Source of the DNA: CAVUXJ01 sp963814975 | Lineage (GTDB): Bacteria > Acidobacteriota > Vicinamibacteria > Vicinamibacterales > CAVVIG01 | Length of the DNA: 64,000 bases | Assembly: GCA_963814975.1 (NCBI GenBank) | Contig: CAWFFB010000014.1 | Coordinates: 124,001-188,000 of the forward strand | Direction: 5' to 3' | Shown: positions 56,830 to 64,000 of the stretch, one piece after another | Numbering within the stretch: the stretch's first letter is position 1 | Layout of the letters: each line of letters opens with the position of its first letter | Program-made: the position numbers and the translations under genes | The notes under the pieces: model-generated | What the model was told of the DNA's origin: nothing | The model's input: only the letters and a program-made list of their open reading frames with translations | Database searches by the model: none

Positions 56830-58317
56830 GTGAACCTGCTCGTCTGGACACTCGGTGTTCCGTTGGCCACCGCCGTCATCGGCGGTCTAGGAGGTCCGAG
56901 CAGGTTCCGCGAGATGGTGTTGGTCGGCGGTCTGGTGCTCACATGTGGGTTGTGCATGGCGACGGCCGATCAATTCCTCGCTGGCCGTATTCCCGCGGCG
57001 TTTGGCGATGCGCTGCGGGTTGACGGGCTGTCGGCGCTGGTGCTCGCGCTTGGCGGGTTCGTCGGCCTGCTCGCGGGCGTATACGGCATCGGGTACCTGC
57101 GACGCAACGAGGCGCGACGCCTCGTCACACCCAGGATGCGCCGTGAGTTCTTCGGCTTGGTCCCTGCCTACGTCTTCGCCGTGCTGCTCGTCTCGGTCTC
57201 GAACAATCTCGGCATTCTCTGGATCGCCGTCGAGCTCACCACCCTGGCGTCCGTTTTCCTGATCACGTTCCACGATCGGGACACGTCACTCGAGGCGGCA
57301 TGGAAGTTCCTGATGCTCGGCAGCCTCGGCCTCGGGTTCGCGCTCTTGGGGACGGTGCTGCTGTTTGCGGCGGGGCGGGACCATCTTGGCGCGGGCATGT
57401 CCGCGCTCCATTGGACGCGCTTCATGGAGGTCGCGCCTCAGCTCCATCCGTTTACGCTCAGGCTCGGCGTCGTGTTCGCGCTGGTCGGGTACGGCACGAA
57501 GGCGGGATTGGCGCCGATGCATACCTGGAAACCCGACACATATCGGGAAGCGCCATCGCCCGCCGTGGTGCTGATGGCGGTCGGCCTGCTGAACGGTGCG
57601 CTGTACTGTGTGTTGCGGATCCATTTGATTTCAAAAGCGGCGTTCGGTCCCGACTTGTCGAGCGGGTTGCTCCTGACCTTCGGCCTCCTCTCGGTACTGA
57701 TCGCGGTGCCGTTCATCCTGATCCAGTGGAACCTCAAACGGCTGCTGGCCTATTCGAGCATCGAGCATGCGGGCATCATGGCCGTCGGGTTCGGTCTCGG
57801 CGCGGAGGCCGGGGTTTTGGGGGCTCTCCTCCACATGACCTACCACTCGCTGGCCAAGCCGGTCGCGATCTTTTCCGCCGGAACACTCGCTCAACTCCAC
57901 AGCTCGTCGGACTTCGATCGACTCGGCACCGGCACCTTCACGCGAACGCCGGTCGCCAGCGCCATCTTCGTGCTCGCGGCATTGATGATCACGGGTTCCC
58001 CGCCCTTTGGACTGTTTTTCAGTGAGATGACCATCCTCCGAGCCGGTTTTCTCGGGCCGCACGTTGCGGTGACGTCGATCTTCCTGGCCGCGTTGGCCGT
58101 GCTCTCTTGCGGAGTCGCCTTTCAAGTGGGACGTCTCGTGCTCGGTCCGCGACGTGATCCCGCCGATCGGCGTGTGCCGCTGCCCGAGCGCGTCGATGTC
58201 GGCATGGGGACCCTCATTGCCGCGGCGATTGTCGCCGGCGTGTCCGCGTTCTATCTGCCGGGTCCGCTGATGGCGCTCATCCGCGAGGCGACCCGGGTAG
58301 TGTGGGGCGGCGCATGA
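56830..58317 (+). CDS. hyfF: Hydrogenase-4 subunit HyfF (NuoN/NuoL-type)
   Basis: A 495-residue intact antiporter-like subunit. GILWIAVELTTLASVFLITF (helix-5 Glu), YGTKAGLAPMHTWKPDTYRE (Lys, His), NLKRLLAYSSIEHAGIMAVG and HMTYHSLAKPVAIFSAGTLA. GTG 56830 starts one base after the hyfE stop. Nothing resembling hyfG (catalytic large subunit) or hyfI follows in the window; the next long gene is an amidohydrolase. The module as present has no catalytic arm. Confidence 0.88.
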   Translation: MNLLVWTLGVPLATAVIGGLGGPSRFREMVLVGGLVLTCGLCMATADQFLAGRIPAAFGDALRVDGLSALVLALGGFVGLLAGVYGIGYLRRNEARRLVTPRMRREFFGLVPAYVFAVLLVSVSNNLGILWIAVELTTLASVFLITFHDRDTSLEAAWKFLMLGSLGLGFALLGTVLLFAAGRDHLGAGMSALHWTRFMEVAPQLHPFTLRLGVVFALVGYGTKAGLAPMHTWKPDTYREAPSPAVVLMAVGLLNGALYCVLRIHLISKAAFGPDLSSGLLLTFGLLSVLIAVPFILIQWNLKRLLAYSSIEHAGIMAVGFGLGAEAGVLGALLHMTYHSLAKPVAIFSAGTLAQLHSSSDFDRLGTGTFTRTPVASAIFVLAALMITGSPPFGLFFSEMTILRAGFLGPHVAVTSIFLAALAVLSCGVAFQVGRLVLGPRRDPADRRVPLPERVDVGMGTLIAAAIVAGVSAFYLPGPLMALIREATRVVWGGA

Positions 58318-58415
58318 CGTCCGGCGTCGCGATCATTCCAGCGGCGCTCGACGTCCCGGATCGAACGATAACTGAACTGCATGGCGGGGAGGTGATGCAG
58401 CCAACTTCTCAATGA
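58314..58415 (+). other. 33-codon frame, possible N-terminal remnant of hyfG-like gene
   Basis: An ATG overlapping the hyfF stop (58314) opens a frame encoding TSGVAIIPAALDVPDRTITE and a dozen more residues before a stop at 58415. In complete hyf clusters the next gene is the hydrogenase large subunit and begins at such an overlap. The sequence is too short to prove this, but the overlapping start and abrupt end are suggestive. Confidence 0.3.
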
Positions 58416-58503
58416 AGCTCAACGGTGTTTCACCGTGCCGTCGCTCGCATACAATGTGGCCGATCTGAGTTACGGGCTACCTGGCTTTCGGTTGGAGGAT
58501 CTC

Positions 58504-59887
58504 ATGGCCAAGCCTGCTTGGTTGCCGAGCATCGTTGTAATGATCGCGGCCGTGTCCGGAACCGCCGTCTTGACTCAGGGGAGGCCGGAGACGCGGTCGC
58601 CGTTCCTTGCGCCCCCCGGTAACGTGGTGGCAATCCGTGCCGGCCGCCTGTTCGATGCCAAGGCCGGGACGATGCTGACCAACCAGGTCATCCTGATCAG
58701 GGGCGACCGGATTGCGGACGTCGGTCCCTCCGTGCCCATTCCCGCTGATGCGCGAGTGATCGACCTCAGCAACGCAACCGTTCTTCCAGGAATGATCGAC
58801 GGCCACGTGCACAATGCCGGGCGAAGCGACAGTCGCCGATCTCAAGACCTCATCATGGTGCAAAGCGCACAGCGCGACCTCGATGCCGGATTCACGACGA
58901 CCGTCGACATGGACTCGCGCGGCGGGTTCGGCACCGTCGACCTGCGGAATGCGATCAACGAAGGCATTGTCAAAGGACCGCGGATGCAGGTCGCAGGGCA
59001 ATCCCTCAATCAGCGGGCGAGCACGCCCTACCCGAACCTGACGTCCGGGTTCTATTCGGGCATACGGAAGAGAAGAACATCAACGGCCCCTGGCTGGCTC
59101 GCGGCGCCGTGCGCGAGGCGAAGCTGCACGGCGTGGACTGGATCAAGATCTATACGACGCAGGATTTCGTCGGCGAATCACTCGACGAGTTCAGGCCGGA
59201 CGGCTCGCTGGTCGCGTCGCCCTCGCTGACGCTCGAGGAGGTGCAGGCCATCGTCGACGAGGCTCACCGGATGGGCCTGAGAGTTGCGTGCCATACCTAC
59301 GGCGGCGACGGCATGCGCTCCTGCATCAACGCGGGCGTCGATCTCAACATGCACGTCACCGAGCTATATAAAGACGACGCGCTCCTGAATACGGTGGTGC
59401 AGAAGAAGCTGCCGATCATGATGACGATCGACGATCTCAAGGGGCTCGACGCCGGCGACAAGCAGCTGCTGGCCGAATCTGGGGATCACGGCGACAAGGC
59501 GGTCACGCGCTTCGGGATGGCCGAGCTGACGTTCAAGAAGCTGCTGAAGGCCGGCGTGCCGCTTCCGTTTGGCAGCGGCGCGGTCGCCGGGGACGGCGCA
59601 TTTCCGCACGGAAAGCAGGCCGACCAGTTCGCCTGGATGGTCAAGTGGGGGATGACGCCCGCGCAGGCGCTGCAGTCGGCTTTCATGACGGAAGCCAACG
59701 TGCTCAACTACAACTGGCGAACCGCGTCGGCAGCATCGAGAAGGGCAAGTTCGGCGACGTCATCGCGGTGGCTGGCAACCCGCTGACGGACGTTACCGAG
59801 ATGGAGCGCGTGAAGTTCGTGATGAAAGGGGGAGTCGTCATGAAGAACGAGCTTCCCCTCACCCGTGCGCCCTCGACTGGTCAGTGA
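58504..59887 (+). CDS. Exported amidohydrolase-family protein (two net -1 frameshifts)
   Basis: About 461 residues. ATG 58504 follows TTGGAGGATCTC. Signal peptide AKPAWLPSIVVMIAAVSGTA. Amidohydrolase landmarks: LFDAKAGTMLTNQVILIRGD, the metal HxH in MIDGHVHNAG, a Lys-type KIYTTQDFVGES segment, VACHTYGGDG, and the GSGAVAGDGAFPHG loop. Net -1 shifts near 59060 and 59730. The closest resemblance is to imidazolonepropionase-like proteins and the protein at 22397. Function not predictable. Confidence 0.8.
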
Positions 59888-59980
59888 ATCGGTCCGAGCT
59901 CGGTGCCGCCCCGCGCGACGACGGCGGCGCGCCTGCTTTTCGATTCACTGGCGCCTTGCCTTGATCGTTCGGCGACATCC

Positions 59981-61076
59981 TCAGTCGCCGACGCTTTCTT
60001 TCGCATATTTGACGAGTGCGGCCGTCCGATAGATGCCGTGCACGAACTTGCCATAAGGCAGTGTGAGAAACAAGGCGAGCACCACCCCCAGATGGACGAT
60101 GAGCAGCGTGCTCATCACCGCCCGTTCGCGAAGCACCAGCAGGAGCAGTCCCGTGAATGCGGCGAGGAACAGCAGCGCGATGAACGACTGGTCCATTCCG
60201 TCCTGAGCGGGGTCGGCGAGCGCGGGGTCACGCTGGCGTCGCGCGAGCAGAAGGCCGGCCGTGCCCACCACGAGCCCGGCTCCGCCAGCGGTCCCGAGGA
60301 CGACGGGCAGGCTGGTGTACCCATACGGCGCCAGCCAGCCAAACACCGTGTGATAGACCGCTGCCACGGATGTCGAGGCGAAACAGAACAGAAAGCCGTA
60401 GAACGTGCAGTGGTGGAACCAGCGCCGCCAGGGCGTGCGGGTCTCTTCCGCCGTCGTGCAGTCCGCTCCGCTGGCGTGCAGGTGCCGAAGGGTAAGAACG
60501 TCCCGGAACGCACGGACCAGGGCATTGACGTCTCGAGTGGGTTGCGGCGGCCCCCTCTATTTCTTGCCAGAATCGCCTCGCGCCGATGCCGAGCGCCACG
60601 ACGGCGAACAGAAAGACACTCCCGAAAAGAGCGATCATGAAATCGTGTGGCACGACCGCGTAGAAGTCGCCCCTGCCGACGGGCCGGGGGAGGCCCCCGC
60701 CGTTCACGACGAGAGTGGCCGCGAACATGAGTGCGATGAGGCCGGCGGCCAGGCCAAAGCCGGTCAACAAATTGTGGCGCCGGAACGCGGCCGCGAGGAA
60801 CCGCGGCCAGCAGTAATCCTCGTACGAGCGGATGCGAATCTTCGCCAGCGTCCTCGGTACGTCGATGCCGAATTCGTGGGGCGGGGCGTACTGACACGCG
60901 TAGAGACATTCACCGCAGTTGTGGCACAGGTTCGCGAGGAACGCGAGGTCCATCGTCGTGAAGGTCAGACGCCGTTCCATCGCCGGAAACACGGGACAGT
61001 ACTGCTCGCAGTACCGGCACGCGTTACAGACCGTCATCACGTGCTGACCGTGCCCGATCAATTTATCGGCTGGCAT
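59981..61076 (-). CDS. tcuB: Tricarballylate utilisation protein TcuB (one frameshift)
   Basis: About 365 residues. Two 4Fe-4S motifs, CNACRYCEQYCP (Cys17, 20, 23, 27) and CHNCGECLYAC, then HEFGIDVPRTLAKIRIRSYE and five or six membrane segments with haem-binding His (WFHHCTFYGFLFCFASTSVA, AAVYHTVFGWLAPYGYTSLP, HLGVVLALFLTLPYGKFVHG). TcuB passes electrons from the FADH2 of TcuA to the quinone pool. A +1 shift lies near 60540. ATG 61076 overlaps the tcuA 3' end by 14 bases. Confidence 0.86.
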
Positions 61077-62466
61077 GCCGCGCCGCCTCCCCGCCGGCGA
61101 GCCGGCCGAAGACCGTGCCGATGGTCATGCCGACTCCGGCGATGTATCCCTTGCGCAGGATATTGCCCGCCATCACCTCGCCGGCCGCGTAGATGTTTTT
61201 CGCGGTCTCTCCGCCGCGCATCAGTACCCGCGCGCGCTCATCGACCTTGAGTCCGAGGTAAGTGAACGTGATCCCGGGGCGCAGGGGATATCCCCAGAAC
61301 GGCGGCGAGTCGATGCGCTGCGCCCAATGAGTTTTTTCGGGGATCAGGCCTTCGGTTCGGCAATCGTCGAGGACGCTGTGATCGAATGCTCCCGGGCGCA
61401 CCGCTGCGTTGAACGCGGCGACCGTCTTCTCGAGATCGCCTGGCGGCAGGTCCAGCAGGGCGGCCAGCTCACGGATGGAGTTCGCAGCGATCGGCGGAAA
61501 TACCGAGGGCATGAACTTTCCGACCGCTTTGGCATCGACGATCGAAAACGCAATCTGACCCGGCTGCCTGGCCACCAGGCTTCCCCAGATGGCGTACCGC
61601 TTGGGCCAGAAATCCTCACCCTCGTCGTAGAAGCGCCGGCCATGAACGTTGACGACGATGCCGAGAGACACGCAGTCGAGCCGCGTGACGATGCCGCCGT
61701 CGAACTTTGGCGCCCGCGCATCGACCGCGACGGCATGGCATTCGTGCGCATCGCCGACTGATTGCGCGCCCGCCTCGAGCATCAGTTTCAGGAGGATGCC
61801 CTTGTTGTACGGCGTTCCACGGATGATGAAGTTGTCGGCGGCTTCACCCCAGATCTCGCGGAGCCACTCGAGATTGGACTCGAAGCCGCCGGCGGCGACG
61901 ACCGCGGCCCGGGCGCGAATGCTCACGGAGCGGCCGCCGACCAGCGCCGTGGCGGCGCGGAAGGCACCATCATCGACATCGAGGTCGACGACCTCCGTGT
62001 CGTACATCACCCGGATGCCCAGGCGTTCGGCGGCCGCGTAGTAGCTGTTCATCAGCGCCTTGCCGCCGCCGAGAAAAAACGCATTGGTACGGGCCAGATG
62101 CAGCGTGCCCCGCAGGGAGGATTGAAAGCGAACGCCGAAGCGCCGCATCCAGTCGGGACAGCCCGCGGAGCCGCGAATGACGAGACGTGCCAGGCCTTCG
62201 TCCGTGTTTCCCGTCACCCGCAGGAGGTCCGAGAAGAATTCGTCTTCGGCGTACGATTCGGTCAACAGCTGGTTGGGTCCGGCATGCATGCACCGGAGGT
62301 TGCGCGTGTGGCGGCTGTTCCCGCCCCGGTAATGACGCGGCGCGCACTCCAGTACCACGACGCTGGCGCCCGCCTCGCGCGCGGTCAGCGCCGCGCACAA
62401 TCCGGCATTGCCGCCGCCGAGCACCGCGACGTCATAGACCTCCTGCTCGTTGTTGACGACATGCAT
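61063..62466 (-). CDS. tcuA: Tricarballylate dehydrogenase TcuA
   Basis: A 467-residue FAD-dependent oxidoreductase of the fumarate reductase/succinate dehydrogenase flavoprotein type. The dinucleotide loop is VAVLGGGNAGLCAALTAREA, followed by YRGGNSRHTRNLRCMH, SAGCPDWMRRFGVRF, AAVVAAGGFESN and the C-terminal GEVMAGNILRKGYIAGVGMT. TcuA oxidises tricarballylate to cis-aconitate in Salmonella. Length and TcuB partner agree. ATG 62466 is the most likely start; the frame is open to 62514. No tcuC or regulator is in the window. Confidence 0.9.
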   Translation of the reverse strand: MHVVNNEQEVYDVAVLGGGNAGLCAALTAREAGASVVVLECAPRHYRGGNSRHTRNLRCMHAGPNQLLTESYAEDEFFSDLLRVTGNTDEGLARLVIRGSAGCPDWMRRFGVRFQSSLRGTLHLARTNAFFLGGGKALMNSYYAAAERLGIRVMYDTEVVDLDVDDGAFRAATALVGGRSVSIRARAAVVAAGGFESNLEWLREIWGEAADNFIIRGTPYNKGILLKLMLEAGAQSVGDAHECHAVAVDARAPKFDGGIVTRLDCVSLGIVVNVHGRRFYDEGEDFWPKRYAIWGSLVARQPGQIAFSIVDAKAVGKFMPSVFPPIAANSIRELAALLDLPPGDLEKTVAAFNAAVRPGAFDHSVLDDCRTEGLIPEKTHWAQRIDSPPFWGYPLRPGITFTYLGLKVDERARVLMRGGETAKNIYAAGEVMAGNILRKGYIAGVGMTIGTVFGRLAGGEAARHASR

Positions 62467-62571
62467 CCGGTCGATTGTACCTGTCATCCGGCTTGCGCCC
62501 GCCGGGGAGGCCATCGGTCGGTGACAAGCGCCCTGAATGGAACATTCGTCGTCAGTGGTTGGGTCAAACGT

Positions 62572-64000
62572 TCAGCGGCCAAGCCAGAGCGCGATGCGGA
62601 TCAACTCGAGTTGTTTCGGATCGGCGCTGAGGCGCCGAGATCCGGCAGGCATGCCGTTCTGCTGGAGCAGATACGCCACGATGTCGGTATATTGGCCGCG
62701 AGAGAGGCGTCCCGGGTCATCGCCGGGCATCGTGGCGCGGAGGTACTCGAACAACTCGAACGTCGTGCGGCCGCCCCAGCTAGATTGAAACGCTTCGCCG
62801 CTGAGCCCGGCCGGAGTGTGGCAGGCGTTGCAGTATTTCCTATAGGCCTCCGCACCCTTACGGGCCTGCGTCTCGGTGTACACGCCGGTCAGGCTCGAAG
62901 CTGTTGTGCCCACACTGTGCGGCGCCACCGTTTCGGACATCTTCAAGCTGAACGCCTCGGCCAGCGCGGCGTCGGCCTCCAGGTCCAGTACCCGCTTCGC
63001 GATGTACTCTCCCACGACGGGTCCGAACTTGAATCCCTCTGCGGAGCCACCCCCGGCCACCCATACATTCGCGAACTCCGGGTGCCGGTCGATGATGAAA
63101 TTGCGAGACGCGCTGAGCTCGTAATGGCAGGCGCGCGTCTCGAGCAGGGGCGCATCAGCGAGCAGCGGGAAATGTCCCTTTACAAACGCGCGCGCAAGCG
63201 TGTCCCTTTTGCGATCGAACGCCCGCGAGCTGGTGTCCGGATCTGTCGGAGTGTCGCCACGCGCTCGGACCCGGAAGCCCCGATTGTCCGGCGCGAGGGC
63301 GGGCCACCCGGTGACCCCGGGAAAATTGTAGCTGGGCAGATTCGGGAAGGTGAAGCGATCGTCGCCCGGAGGGGTTCCGAAGTAGTGAACGTGGCCAAGC
63401 GGTGTGCGGATCCGGGGCCCCATGAGAGCCGGAAAGGCCTTGGGAAACCACGGGCCCAACGCGAAGACGAATGAGTCGGCGGTGAGCCTGGCGGCCGGCC
63501 CGCTTGTCGTGATGTTCTGCAGGCGGTTCCCGATTCGATTTCCCAACGCGGCGTATCCCGTGAGAATCTCGCCGCCAGCCTGCCTGAAGGCCTCGGCCAC
63601 TACTTCACACGCCCGACGCGCGCGCACGACACCGGCCCGGGAGTCGTGCAGCACGACCGTGATGTCATGGAGGGCGAGCACGGGATACTCGCGGGCGACG
63701 TCCTCGGCCTTGAGAACCTCGAACGGAATTCCCAGCTTCTTCCACAGCTCCTGAGTCCGGTTCGTGAAGGGCTCCGGTTCGGCGCGAAAGATCATGTCCC
63801 CAGTGTTGAAAAACAGGCGCACTTTCATCTCCCGGCCCCACTCCGCGTCGAACTTGATCCAGCGGTCGATCGCCTGGCTGGCCCAGTTCACCCACAGCTC
63901 TGCCCAAATCCCCTTGTCGCCGTAGGAGGAGCGCACGCCGCGTGTCTCGTCCCCGGAAGTCGCACGCGAGTTTCCGGGACCGTACGCGTCCACCAGCTTG
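62572..64000 (-). CDS. FAD-dependent oxidoreductase (DAO family) fused to cytochrome c, N-terminus cut by window
   Basis: At least 475 residues; the 5' end lies outside the window. The visible part includes the DAO/sarcosine-oxidase-type substrate domain (VDAYGPGNSRATSGDETRGV, AREYPVLALHDITVVLHDSR, FNTGDMIFRAEPEPF) and, near its end, RNFIIDRHPEFANVWVAGGG with GFKFGPVVGEY that closes the FAD site. A C-terminal cytochrome c domain follows with the haem motif CNACH (codons near 62818-62832) and MPGDDPGRLS giving a likely Met ligand. Fusing a flavin amine or acid oxidase to cytochrome c makes a dehydrogenase that can pass electrons to a membrane chain. Co-directional with tcuAB, 105 bases upstream. 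Confidence 0.82.
   Translation of the reverse strand, partial: KLVDAYGPGNSRATSGDETRGVRSSYGDKGIWAELWVNWASQAIDRWIKFDAEWGREMKVRLFFNTGDMIFRAEPEPFTNRTQELWKKLGIPFEVLKAEDVAREYPVLALHDITVVLHDSRAGVVRARRACEVVAEAFRQAGGEILTGYAALGNRIGNRLQNITTSGPAARLTADSFVFALGPWFPKAFPALMGPRIRTPLGHVHYFGTPPGDDRFTFPNLPSYNFPGVTGWPALAPDNRGFRVRARGDTPTDPDTSSRAFDRKRDTLARAFVKGHFPLLADAPLLETRACHYELSASRNFIIDRHPEFANVWVAGGGSAEGFKFGPVVGEYIAKRVLDLEADAALAEAFSLKMSETVAPHSVGTTASSLTGVYTETQARKGAEAYRKYCNACHTPAGLSGEAFQSSWGGRTTFELFEYLRATMPGDDPGRLSRGQYTDIVAYLLQQNGMPAGSRRLSADPKQLELIRIALWLGR

Noticed and set aside
1..64000. Programmed +1 frameshifting as an explanation of the many shifts
   Set aside because: No common slippery sequence at the sites, several genes need many shifts, and the density varies sharply by region, which fits sequencing error better.
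1..64000. CRISPR arrays, tRNA, rRNA, insertion sequences
   Set aside because: I saw no regular spacer repeats, cloverleaf-like segments, rRNA sequence or transposase genes; a covariance-model scan would settle small RNAs.

Overview
The window is about 64 kb of GC-rich (roughly 65%) bacterial DNA with tightly packed genes, many four-base start/stop overlaps and no tRNA, rRNA, CRISPR array or transposase that I can see. Gene content (a carboxypeptidase-regulatory plus beta-propeller protein with a haem motif, DUF885 peptidase, TIM-barrel amidohydrolases, YbhE-type lactonase, PilZ proteins, many solute-binding proteins) suggests an uncultured soil or sediment bacterium. Acidobacteriota (Vicinamibacteria-like) is my first guess and Methylomirabilota/Rokubacteria my second. 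This is inference from gene families only.

Layout. 0-1.4 kb: two class II aldolase genes (minus). 1.5-16.6 kb (plus): a NitT/TauT-type binding protein, an EutA-like ATPase, an Fbp/Afu-type ABC permease and ATPase, a ThDP enzyme, a 3-hydroxyisobutyrate-dehydrogenase-like reductase, then cupins interleaved with three FbpA-type binding proteins. I know no described pathway with this make-up; it is the best candidate here for an undescribed uptake-and-catabolism system. 16.6-20.3 kb (minus): cyclase-family hydrolase, SRPBCC protein, DUF885 peptidase, followed by a plus-strand SDR. 33.1-21.2 kb (minus): a long co-oriented run of zinc alcohol dehydrogenase, two signal-less binding-protein-fold proteins, PanB-like enzyme, alpha/beta hydrolase, LigJ-like hydratase, LigK/RraA-like aldolase, a complete SsuABC/TauABC-type importer, amidohydrolase and lactonase. 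LigJ plus LigK form the last two steps of protocatechuate/gallate 4,5-cleavage (oxalomesaconate to pyruvate plus oxaloacetate), so this looks like an aromatic or related acid operon with its own importer. 33.3-38.8 kb: beta-propeller/cytochrome protein, PilZ protein and several small hypotheticals. 39.1-50.9 kb (plus): a sigma-54 type promoter, a porin, urtABCDE, ureD, fused ureAB, ureC, ureF and ureG (no ureE), i.e. nitrogen-controlled urea uptake and hydrolysis. 51.0-52.7 kb (minus): a truncated Old Yellow Enzyme gene and a 2-hydroxyacid dehydrogenase, divergent from a kdgT-like permease. 53.9-58.4 kb: hyfB, a remnant of hyfC, hyfE, hyfF and a possible remnant of the next gene. 58.5-64 kb: amidohydrolase (plus), then tcuB, tcuA and an FAD oxidoreductase fused to cytochrome c (minus).

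Data quality matters. Many genes read cleanly only if single-base shifts are allowed. By hand I count about 55 net +1 shifts and about seven net -1 shifts, most densely in urtB to ureD (41.9-47.0 kb) and the EutA-like gene (3.6-4.5 kb), with none in 47.0-53.9 kb apart from a possible one in the truncated Old Yellow Enzyme remnant. The encoded peptides stay conserved across the shifts, so uncorrected insertion errors in a long-read assembly are the likeliest cause. I give the reconstructed gene extents. Three loci (Old Yellow Enzyme, hyfC, end of the hyf cluster) also look as if sequence is missing.
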